Part shown: positions 36,439 to 42,776 of the stretch, piece by piece
How positions within the stretch are numbered: the stretch's first letter is position 1
Layout: each line of letters opens with the position of its first letter
Origin: Lysobacter silvisoli
GTDB lineage: Bacteria; Pseudomonadota; Gammaproteobacteria; Xanthomonadales; Xanthomonadaceae
Direction of reading: 5' to 3'
Length of the DNA stretch: 64,000 nt
Assembly: GCF_003382365.1 (NCBI RefSeq)
Contig: NZ_QTSU01000002.1
Location: forward strand, 186,001-250,000
Translations under genes and position numbers: made by a program
Notes under the pieces: model-generated
Seen by the model: the letters and a program-made list of their open reading frames with translations, nothing else
Told to the model about the DNA's origin: nothing
The model's database searches: none

Positions 36439-37080
36439 TCAGGGGACGCTGACGCGCATCAGGTAGTTGGGGCGGTCGCGGGCCAGCAAACCGATTTCGG
36501 TCGCGTCCGTATCGGGCGATACGCGGCGCAGCAGTTCGGCCAACTGCGCCGACGCCACCAGCACCACGCCGCGATCGCCGCTGATGTACTTGTCGGCCAG
36601 GTAGCCCAGGGTGGCGCGGTAGTGACCCGGCTCAACGTCCTTGATCAGCAAGGGCGCGCTCGGACGCAGCGCGTCCATGACCGCACGCAGGAAATCCTCG
36701 CGCTGGTCCAAGGCGACGTGATGCATGACGTCGACCACGATCGCCGCGTCGTACTTGCGCGACAAGCCCGACAGATGATCCTGAATCGTGGTCGCCGGAA
36801 TCCTGGTTACGCGCTCGGCGGCGTCCGGCCGTAGAAACCGACCCACGCTGGCCGCCACGTCCACCATGGTCACGCGCAGGTCGGGCCGGCGCGCGAACAA
36901 CCTATTCAGCAGTTCGCCGTCGCCGCCGCCGATGTCCAGCACGCTCGCGTCCGCCGGCAAGGCGCCGGCCAGCGCGTCGGCCACTCGGTCCAGGTCTACG
37001 AAGATCGCGCGGTAGGCATTGGCCGCCGCGCGCTCAAGCCGCGCCGGCATGCAGGCCCGCAGCACAGGACCGATCCTCAT
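36439..37080 (-). CDS. SAM-dependent methyltransferase
   Basis: 213-residue class I methyltransferase. Motif I is ASVLDIGGGDGELLNRLF near residue 47, then RVTMVDVAASVGRFL, and the motif AAIVVDVMHHVALDQRED resembles those of O- or C-methyltransferases acting on glycans or small molecules. The ATG at 37080 follows the GT2 stop by 25 nt and is the first ATG in frame after that stop. With its neighbour it may decorate the product of the adjacent glycosyltransferases. Confidence 0.78.
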   Translation of the reverse strand: MRIGPVLRACMPARLERAAANAYRAIFVDLDRVADALAGALPADASVLDIGGGDGELLNRLFARRPDLRVTMVDVAASVGRFLRPDAAERVTRIPATTIQDHLSGLSRKYDAAIVVDVMHHVALDQREDFLRAVMDALRPSAPLLIKDVEPGHYRATLGYLADKYISGDRGVVLVASAQLAELLRRVSPDTDATEIGLLARDRPNYLMRVSVP

Positions 37081-37105
37081 CGCCGCTCCATCGTCGTCAT
37101 CGGAT

Positions 37106-38125
37106 TCATTCGTCGCGCAACAGGGGGTGTACGGCCCGTTTGGGCACCGCGGAAATGTCGTAAGCCAGGAACCCCAGCAGCAATTGGATACCGACGATGA
37201 TCTGCAAAGCCGCCAGCATGACGCTGCCGGCGCTGGTCGGCACGCCGCTGCGGAACGACTCGATCCAGAAACCCAACCCCATCGCGAAACCGACGGTGAC
37301 GAACAGGGCACCGAAGGCCAACTCGATCGACGCCAGCGACAGGTCGCGCAGGAAGTAGTTGTAGAACACGCGCTTGCAGGTGTTGCGCAGGTGCTTGAAC
37401 AGGAAATCGAACAGGATCTTGGAGATGCGCAGGTTGCTGGTCTCGGCGCCGTAGCGCGCGTCCATCGGCACGTCCACCACCACCGCGCGCACGATGTTGA
37501 GCCGGAACAGCATGTCGGTCTCGAAGAAATAGCGCGGGCTGATCTTGCGCAGCGGCAGCTTGGCCACCAGCTTGGCGTGGATCGCGGTGTAGCCGTTGGT
37601 GGGATCGAACAGGTCCCAGTAGCCGGACGAGATCTTGGTCATGAACGACAGCATGGCGTTGCCGAAGATGCGCAGCTTGGGCATGCGGCCGATCTGGGCC
37701 AGGTCGTAGAAGCGGTTGCCCTTGGTGTAGTCGGCGTCGCCGCGCAGGATCGGGCCGACCAGCTGCGGCAGCGCCGCGCCTTCCATCTGGCCGTCGCCGT
37801 CCATCTTCACCACCACGTCGGCGCCGTCGGCGGCCGCGCGCGCGTAGCCGGCCATGACCGCGCCGCCCACGCCGCGGTTGACCTCGTTGTAGATCACCTG
37901 CACGCGCGGATCGCGGCAGTGCTCTTCCACGTACTGCCCCGAGCGGTCCGGGCAGGCGTCGTCCACCACGTAGATGCGCCAGACCATCGCCGGCACGTCC
38001 TCGATCACGCCCAGGATGTGCTCGCGCACGCGATAGCAGGGCACCACCACGGCGATGCGCGGCGGCTCGGCTTGCGCCTGCGGCGTGAGGCCGATGGAAG
38101 CGACGGGGTCGGCGTAGGGCTGCAT
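37106..38125 (-). CDS. GT2 glycosyltransferase, polyprenyl-phosphate sugar synthase-like (DPM1/GtrB type)
   Basis: 339 residues. The GT-A fold opens RIAVVVPCYRVREHI, with nucleotide-binding YVVDDACPDRS, NRGVGGAVMAGYARA and the metal site VVKMDGDGQM. DLFDPTNGYTAIHAKL is the acceptor-side block of the dolichol-phosphate-mannose-synthase-like group. Two C-terminal membrane segments (ALFVTVGFAMGLGFWIESF; LAALQIIVGIQLLLGFLAY) anchor it, as in GtrB-like enzymes. It probably charges undecaprenyl phosphate with a sugar on the cytoplasmic face. Its ATG overlaps the upstream GT2 stop by one base (TGATG). Its proximity to GT-C-like genes beside the pilins suggests a donor role (inference). Confidence 0.82.
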   Translation of the reverse strand: MQPYADPVASIGLTPQAQAEPPRIAVVVPCYRVREHILGVIEDVPAMVWRIYVVDDACPDRSGQYVEEHCRDPRVQVIYNEVNRGVGGAVMAGYARAAADGADVVVKMDGDGQMEGAALPQLVGPILRGDADYTKGNRFYDLAQIGRMPKLRIFGNAMLSFMTKISSGYWDLFDPTNGYTAIHAKLVAKLPLRKISPRYFFETDMLFRLNIVRAVVVDVPMDARYGAETSNLRISKILFDFLFKHLRNTCKRVFYNYFLRDLSLASIELAFGALFVTVGFAMGLGFWIESFRSGVPTSAGSVMLAALQIIVGIQLLLGFLAYDISAVPKRAVHPLLRDE

Positions 38126-38919
38126 CAGGCGGCGCCGGCGTAGGACAGGCGGTAGGCGCGCGCCAGCACGCGCGCGATCGGCCGCGGCCACAGGGAATCG
38201 AACATCATCTGGTCCTCCGCCGCGCGCACGCCCTCGCGCACGCCTGCGCTGGTCTCGCTGCCGGGATGGATACGGTGCAGCATCAGCTGCTCGCGAATGT
38301 ACACGAACGCGCCCGGCTCCCGCGCGCGCCGCACCCAGGCGTCCCAATCCAGGTTCACGCGCAGATCCTCGCGGAAGCGCGGCGCCGCGGCGCCGCGCGC
38401 CAGGGTCACTGACGGGCAAGGGATCGGACAGCCGAAACGCAGCGCACGCAGCTTGGCCCCGGGCGCCGCGATCGCCTCGCGCCCCAGGAACGCCAGCTCC
38501 AGCAGCAGGCGCTTGATCCGCAGCATCGCGGTGCCGGCGCGGGTGACCTCGCTGTCGCCCAGCAGCTCGGCATAGCCGGTGAACAGCAGCGCAGCATCCG
38601 GCCGCGCCTGCGCCGCCGCCAAGGTGCGGCGGGTGAAATCGGGCAGATAGATATCGTCCTGGTGGGCGACGGTGACCCAGGGCGTGGCGGCCTGGGCCAG
38701 GGCCTGGTTCCAGTCGCGGCCGATGCCGCCGTTGGGGCCGTGCACCGCCAGGTCGGCGCCGAACTCGCGCGCCAGTTCGGACAGGCCGTCGTAGGGCGTG
38801 GAACTGGCGATGTGCAAACGCGAGGCCTGCGTCTGCGCGCGCAGCGACTCCAGGCAAGCGCGCAAGTGCGGCGAGCGGCCGTAGGCGGGGACGACGAAGG
38901 AATGCAGCGGTTCCGACAC
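38125..38919 (-). CDS. GT2 family glycosyltransferase
   Basis: 264-residue cytoplasmic GT-A enzyme. HSFVVPAYGRSPHLRACLESL at the N-terminus, GGIGRDWNQALAQAATPWV and VTVAHQDDIYLPDFTRRTL carry the nucleotide-sugar and metal-binding parts (QDD acting as DxD). A conserved LDWDAWVRRAREPG block follows. It resembles side-chain transferases of O-antigen or capsule loci. No ATG fits; a GTG at 38919 begins exactly before the first beta strand, 11 nt after the stop of the small membrane protein. The sugar is unknown. Confidence 0.8.
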   Translation of the reverse strand: MSEPLHSFVVPAYGRSPHLRACLESLRAQTQASRLHIASSTPYDGLSELAREFGADLAVHGPNGGIGRDWNQALAQAATPWVTVAHQDDIYLPDFTRRTLAAAQARPDAALLFTGYAELLGDSEVTRAGTAMLRIKRLLLELAFLGREAIAAPGAKLRALRFGCPIPCPSVTLARGAAAPRFREDLRVNLDWDAWVRRAREPGAFVYIREQLMLHRIHPGSETSAGVREGVRAAEDQMMFDSLWPRPIARVLARAYRLSYAGAA

Positions 38920-38930
38920 GGGTGCGGCGC

Positions 38931-39311
38931 TCAGGAACTCTGCCCTACCGACGCCAGCAACAGCACCCCGGCCGACACCAAGGCCACGCCGACCCACTGC
39001 GTCGGGGTCAGCCGCTCGCCGTAGACCAGCCAACCCGCGGTGGCCATCAGGATGTACATGGTGGCGCCGGAAATGGCGAAGGCCATGCCGAGCTTGACCC
39101 GACTGACCACGACGACCCAGATGGTGAAGCCCATGCCCTGGACGGCGATCGCAGCCAATACGCCCGGCGACAGCATCGCAGACATCAGCCAGTCCAGGCC
39201 TTTCAAATCGGGACTGCGCGCGGCCAGCTGCAGCAAGGCGCGCTTGATCAACAACTGGCTGCCGATGGTCGAGCAGCTCACGAACAGAATCATCAGTATT
39301 TCGCGGATCAC
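38931..39311 (-). CDS. Small DMT/EamA-type membrane protein
   Basis: 126-residue, four-segment inner-membrane protein of the drug/metabolite transporter superfamily (EmrE/ArnE size class). Segments: ILMILFVSCSTIGSQLLIK, MLSPGVLAAIAVQGMGFTIWV, LGMAFAISGATMYILMATAG and WVGVALVSAGVLLLASVG. The pattern GMAFAISGAT.YI resembles the SMR pattern. In this operon a flippase-like role for a lipid-linked sugar, as proposed for ArnE/ArnF, is attractive but unproven. The start is uncertain: a GTG at 39311 follows a G-rich Shine-Dalgarno; TTG at 39323 or ATG at 39293 are alternatives. Confidence 0.72.
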   Translation of the reverse strand: MIREILMILFVSCSTIGSQLLIKRALLQLAARSPDLKGLDWLMSAMLSPGVLAAIAVQGMGFTIWVVVVSRVKLGMAFAISGATMYILMATAGWLVYGERLTPTQWVGVALVSAGVLLLASVGQSS

Positions 39312-39524
39312 CCCTGCCCCCAAAACAACGGCCCTGTCATCGCCACCGCGCCCACTCTCCGGCGCACATGCGACACCTTAGTATGCAAGCTCGACCCGCG
39401 CTGGGCGCCTCGCCCACTGCGGAGCTGGGACCGCCGTCGCGCTTGACCGACCCAGCCCTACCCCTGCCGGACCAGCTCGCGGCGGCCTACTTGGAACGAT
39501 TCGAAGGTACCCGGATACACGATG

Positions 39525-39574
39525 TGACGCAAAACGTCAGCCCAACCGGGCGCGCCTGACAAAAAACGTCAGGC
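39525..39574. promoter_or_regulatory. Two tandem palindromes, candidate PilR enhancer sites
   Basis: Site 1: TGACG-CAAAA-CGTCA (39525-39539). Site 2: GCCTGAC-AAAAAAC-GTCAGGC (39554-39574), perfect 7-nt arms. Both contain TGAC-A-rich-GTCA, their centres are 32 nt apart (about three helical turns), and they lie roughly 80-115 nt upstream of the -24/-12 promoter. That is the position expected of an enhancer for a sigma-54 activator. Confidence 0.6.
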
Positions 39575-39647
39575 CGCTTTTGAGGGTTGCCCCTATTTAG
39601 CGTGACCGCCGAACCAGTTTGGAATTTCAACCCCCCGATGGCCGCTA

Positions 39648-39663
39648 TTGGCATGGCTTATGC
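39648..39663 (+). promoter_or_regulatory. Sigma-54 (-24/-12) promoter of pilA1
   Basis: TTGGCATGGCTTATGC matches the RpoN consensus, with GG and GC exactly 12 nt apart. It lies 100 nt upstream of the pilA1 ATG. PilS-PilR encoded 4 kb away is the expected activating system, as in Pseudomonas pilA. Confidence 0.8.
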
Positions 39664-39762
39664 GTATGCTTTTAGCGCACGTGCAGTTCCGCACGGCAAG
39701 CCGACGGACCGCAAAGCCGGGCCAAAAGGCACGTGAAGTTCACCACTCCTAGGGGAAACACC

Positions 39763-40191
39763 ATGAAGAACAACCAGCAAGGCTTCACCCTGATCGAACT
39801 GATGATCGTGATCGCGATCCTCGGCATCCTGATCGCCATCGCTCTGCCGGCCTACCAGGACTACTCGATCCGCACCAAGAACTCCGAATGCCTGAACGTC
39901 GCCGCGGCCGCCAAGCTGGCCGTGTCCGAAACCGCTCAGGACCGTGGTTCGCTGGGCGTCGTGACCCAGGCCAACACCGGCTACAACTTCACCGCCAGCG
40001 ACTACTGCAACTCGGTCGCCATCGCCAACGGCGGCACCATCACCGCCGTGACCCGCAGCACCGGCGGCCCGGCCACCACCTTCACCCTGGCCCCCAGCAC
40101 CGCCAGCAACAGCGGCCGCATCGACTGGACCTGCTCGGCCACCGGTATGGCCAACCAGTCGCAGCTGCCGGGCGAGTGCCGCGCCCCGTAA
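39763..40191 (+). CDS. pilA: Type IV major pilin, first copy
   Basis: 142-residue prepilin. A short leader MKNNQQG is cleaved by PilD before [20 protein letters not shown], with the conserved Glu at position 5 of the mature chain. The N-terminal helix continues to about residue 55. The globular part has four Cys (in SECLNV, SDYCNS, WTCSATG and GECRAP). The last two probably form the C-terminal disulfide loop. The Ser/Thr-rich stretch [20 protein letters not shown] offers O-glycosylation sites. RBS AGGGGAAACACC precedes the ATG. It is driven by a sigma-54 promoter and followed by a hairpin before a paralogous pilin. Confidence 0.95.
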   Translation: MKNNQQGFTLIELMIVIAILGILIAIALPAYQDYSIRTKNSECLNVAAAAKLAVSETAQDRGSLGVVTQANTGYNFTASDYCNSVAIANGGTITAVTRSTGGPATTFTLAPSTASNSGRIDWTCSATGMANQSQLPGECRAP

Positions 40192-40220
40192 TTGGTTTCA
40201 CGGTAGTAACGCAACATCGA

Positions 40221-40247
40221 GAAACCCCGGTTCGCCGGGGTTTCTTC
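40221..40247 (+). terminator. Hairpin between the two pilin genes
   Basis: Perfect stem GAAACCCCGG / CCGGGGTTTC with a TTCG tetraloop, followed by TTCT. It lies 29 nt after the pilA1 stop. The short pyrimidine tail suggests partial termination, which would favour pilA1 mRNA over pilA2. Confidence 0.7.
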
Positions 40248-40255
40248 TGAAAGGC

Positions 40256-40276
40256 CTGTTGCAATGCCCGCAACAG
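40256..40276 (+). other. Second stem-loop upstream of pilA2
   Basis: Perfect arms CTGTTGC and GCAACAG around AATGCCC, followed by TTTC, 74 nt upstream of the pilA2 ATG. It could stabilise a processed pilA2 transcript or be part of a pilA2 control region. There is no clear promoter in this gap. Confidence 0.4.
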
Positions 40277-40350
40277 TTTCAGGACCACCCCCCTGTCGGT
40301 CCGCAACGCCATTCGGCTCGCGACTCTTGTGTCCTGCTGAGGGACCGACC

Positions 40351-40776
40351 ATGAACAGACAAAACGGTTTTACCCTGATCGAACTGATGATCGTCATTGC
40401 GATCCTCGGCATCCTGATCGCCATTGCCCTGCCGGCCTATCAGGACTACTCGATCCGCACCAAGAACGCCGAGTGCCTCAACGTCGCGGCCGCCGCCAAG
40501 CTCGCCGTCGGCGAAACCGCACATTCGGCCGAAGGCTTGTCGCTGATCACCACCACCAACACCGGCTTCACGTTCACCGGCAGCGATTACTGCCAGTCGA
40601 TCCAGGTCCAGAACGGCGGCTCGGTGCGTATGGTGACCCGCAGCACCGGCGGCCCGGTGACTACGTTTACCCTGCTGCCCAGCAGTGGCTCGAACACGGG
40701 CCGGATCGAGTGGACTTGCAGCGCTACCGGACAGGCGAACGAGTCGCAGCTTCCGGCCGAGTGCAGGACCCCGTAA
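40351..40776 (+). CDS. Type IV pilin, second copy
   Basis: 141-residue prepilin, leader MNRQNG then [20 protein letters not shown] with Glu5. Residues up to the end of the spine helix are almost identical to the first pilin, and the four Cys are kept (AECLNV, SDYCQS, WTCSATG, AECRTP). The globular face differs (for example [13 protein letters not shown] versus [13 protein letters not shown]). It arose by tandem duplication. It is preceded by GCTGAGGGACC. It may be a second major subunit or a minor component; expression relative to the first is probably set by the hairpins between them. Confidence 0.94.
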   Translation: MNRQNGFTLIELMIVIAILGILIAIALPAYQDYSIRTKNAECLNVAAAAKLAVGETAHSAEGLSLITTTNTGFTFTGSDYCQSIQVQNGGSVRMVTRSTGGPVTTFTLLPSSGSNTGRIEWTCSATGQANESQLPAECRTP

Positions 40777-40792
40777 TTTCAGACATCCTTAG

Positions 40793-40834
40793 TGCGCATG
40801 CGCCCCTGCCGGGGCCATGCGCATTTTGCTTTTT
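40793..40834 (+). terminator. Rho-independent terminator after the second pilin
   Basis: Outer stem TGCGCATG (40793-40800) / CATGCGCA (40816-40823), with an inner GCCCC/GGGGC stem, followed by TTTTGCTTTTT. It ends 31 nt before the first membrane glycosyltransferase gene, which must depend on read-through or its own promoter. Confidence 0.85.
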
Positions 40835-40865
40835 GCACCCCAAGTAACCGCCCGTAGGAATACGA

Positions 40866-42752
40866 ATGCGCCAAAAATTGCCGCTGATTCTGCTACTGCT
40901 GTTGACTGCGGCGATCTATTGGCAGGGCCTGTCCGGCCCGTTCCTGTTCGACGATGGCTGGAACTTCACTGCGTTGTTCGCCTGGGCGAAGGGCAAGGCG
41001 ACCTGGCAGGAGGTGGTGCTGGGCAACGGATCGCTGCTGCTGGCCCGCCCGGTTGCGATGGCGAGCTTCCTGCTCACGACCTGGCTGGGCGGCGTCGATC
41101 CGTTCTCGTTCAAGCTGGGCAACCTCGCGGTGCACCTGGCCTGTGGCGTGCTGGTGTGGGCGGTCGCCCGCCGCGCACTGACCGAGGACCCGCGCCTGGC
41201 TATGCATGCCAACGCGCTGGCGATCGTCGCCGCTGCGTTCTGGCTGCTGCACCCGCTGCAGGTCAGCACCGTGCTGTATGCGGTACAGCGCGCGGCGCAG
41301 CTGAGCACGCTGTTCGTGCTGGCCGCGGTCTGGACCTACCTGATCGCGCGCCGGCAGCTCGCCCAAGGCGCTACGCGCCGCACCGCCATGCTGTTGTTCC
41401 TGCTGTTTCCGCTGATCGTCGTCGCGGGCCTGCTCAGCAAGCAGAACGCCGCCATCGCGCCGCTGCTGTGCCTGGTGCTGGAGTTGGCTTATTTCCGTGG
41501 GCAGTCTGCCTCGCGCGCCGTGCTCTGGCCTTTCTTCGGGCTGAGCCTGGGCCTGCCGGCGGTCCTGGCTGCAGGCTTGCTCGCGTTCGCGCCGGACAAG
41601 CTGCTGGGCGGTTATGCGGAGTGGGGCTTTACCCTGGGCGAGCGCCTGCTGACCCAACCGCGCGCGCTATGCGACTACCTGGCGATGCTGTTGATACCGC
41701 GCAGCCCAGCCATGGGCCTGTACACCGACGATTTCGCGGTATCGACCGGCTTGATGGCGCCGCCGAGCACCCTGGCGGCGATCCTGGCCCTGCTGGCGAT
41801 CAGCGCGGCGGCCATTGCGGTGCGCAAACGCGCCCCTACGGTGTTCGCCGGCTGGTTCCTGTTCCTGGCCGGCCACGCCGTGGAGTCCGGCTTCCTGCCG
41901 CTGGAGATGTACTACGAGCACCGCAACTACCTGCCTTCGGCCGGGGTCATGCTCGCTTTGGTCGCCCTGTTCGCCCAGGTCGGCGCCCGCTTGCGGACCA
42001 ATGTGCTGTCGACCCGGCAACTGGGACTACTGGCCGCCGGCACTTTCGGCCTCGTTTTGGCCTTCGCCACCTTCGGCAGGGTAATGGTGTGGCAGAAAAT
42101 CGAAACCGTGGTCGCCCAGGGCCTGCGTTTCCATCCGCAGTCGCTGCGCGCCAACTTCGACCGCGCGGTGCTGGCCCTGCAGGCCCAGGACTACGCCACC
42201 CACCAGTTGATCATGCAACATCTGCTGCGCAGCCCCGATCCGCGCAACCGGTTGCTCGCGCAGATCAACCTGATCACCGGCAGCTGCCTAAAAAACTCCG
42301 ATGCCGACCCGGCCGATCTGGACCGTCTGGTTCCTGCATTGCAGCCGCAGATCACCATCTTCGAAATGTCGTCGCTGCAATTCCTCGCCGACACCACGCA
42401 GAGCCGCGGCTGCGGACGGATCAGTAACAGCCGCCTGGCCGCGAACTTGCTGCAGCTGACCGACGCCACGCCGAACCAGGCCGATTCGGCGATGCCGAAG
42501 TGGCGCACACGCTATATGGCGGCCGACCTGTATGCCATGGACCGCGACTTCGCCAAATCCGAAGCCCTGGCGGCGTCGCTGTGGGAGCCCAGCGGCCATG
42601 ACATCCAGGTGGGGCTGTTGCTGGCTTGGTCCCAGGCCAAGCAGGGCAAGCGCGAACAGGCGCAGCGCATGATCGAAACGCTGGATGCGACGATCAAACC
42701 CTACGACTCCAAGCAGCGCCGCGAACTGGCGATGGTACGCAGCGCGCTCTGA
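40866..42752 (+). CDS. Multi-spanning GT-C-like protein, candidate pilin glycosyltransferase (copy 1)
   Basis: 628 residues. About ten or more membrane segments fill residues 1-410, and a soluble helical (TPR-like) periplasmic tail follows. GPFLFDDGW at residues 24-32 puts an Asp-Asp pair in the first outer loop, the catalytic signature of GT-C enzymes that use lipid-linked sugars. YYEHRNYLPSAGVML near 348-362 resembles the conserved block of TMTC/O-mannosyltransferase-like proteins. LLHPLQVSTVLYAVQRAAQ and VAGLLSKQNAAIAPLL are shared with the next gene. Its place directly after two pilins is that of TfpO/TfpW-type pilin glycosyltransferases. A tail of A/Q-rich helices may bind the pilin. Assignment to a named family is uncertain. 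Confidence 0.7.
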   Translation: MRQKLPLILLLLLTAAIYWQGLSGPFLFDDGWNFTALFAWAKGKATWQEVVLGNGSLLLARPVAMASFLLTTWLGGVDPFSFKLGNLAVHLACGVLVWAVARRALTEDPRLAMHANALAIVAAAFWLLHPLQVSTVLYAVQRAAQLSTLFVLAAVWTYLIARRQLAQGATRRTAMLLFLLFPLIVVAGLLSKQNAAIAPLLCLVLELAYFRGQSASRAVLWPFFGLSLGLPAVLAAGLLAFAPDKLLGGYAEWGFTLGERLLTQPRALCDYLAMLLIPRSPAMGLYTDDFAVSTGLMAPPSTLAAILALLAISAAAIAVRKRAPTVFAGWFLFLAGHAVESGFLPLEMYYEHRNYLPSAGVMLALVALFAQVGARLRTNVLSTRQLGLLAAGTFGLVLAFATFGRVMVWQKIETVVAQGLRFHPQSLRANFDRAVLALQAQDYATHQLIMQHLLRSPDPRNRLLAQINLITGSCLKNSDADPADLDRLVPALQPQITIFEMSSLQFLADTTQSRGCGRISNSRLAANLLQLTDATPNQADSAMPKWRTRYMAADLYAMDRDFAKSEALAASLWEPSGHDIQVGLLLAWSQAKQGKREQAQRMIETLDATIKPYDSKQRRELAMVRSAL

Positions 42753-42776
42753 ACGGAGTGCGGCCGAACGATCGCC

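Larger units (their letters stand above)
39312..39762. other. Regulatory interval upstream of the pilins
   Basis: 451 nt between the divergent small membrane protein and pilA1. No gene is convincing here. It contains two palindromes (39525-39574) and a -24/-12 promoter (39648-39663), leaving an untranslated leader of about 85-90 nt. Any promoter for the minus-strand glycosyltransferase set must also lie here. Confidence 0.6.

Noticed and set aside
39368-39559. Small plus-strand open frame upstream of pilA1
   Set aside because: It spans the first regulatory palindrome, has no ribosome-binding site and resembles nothing.
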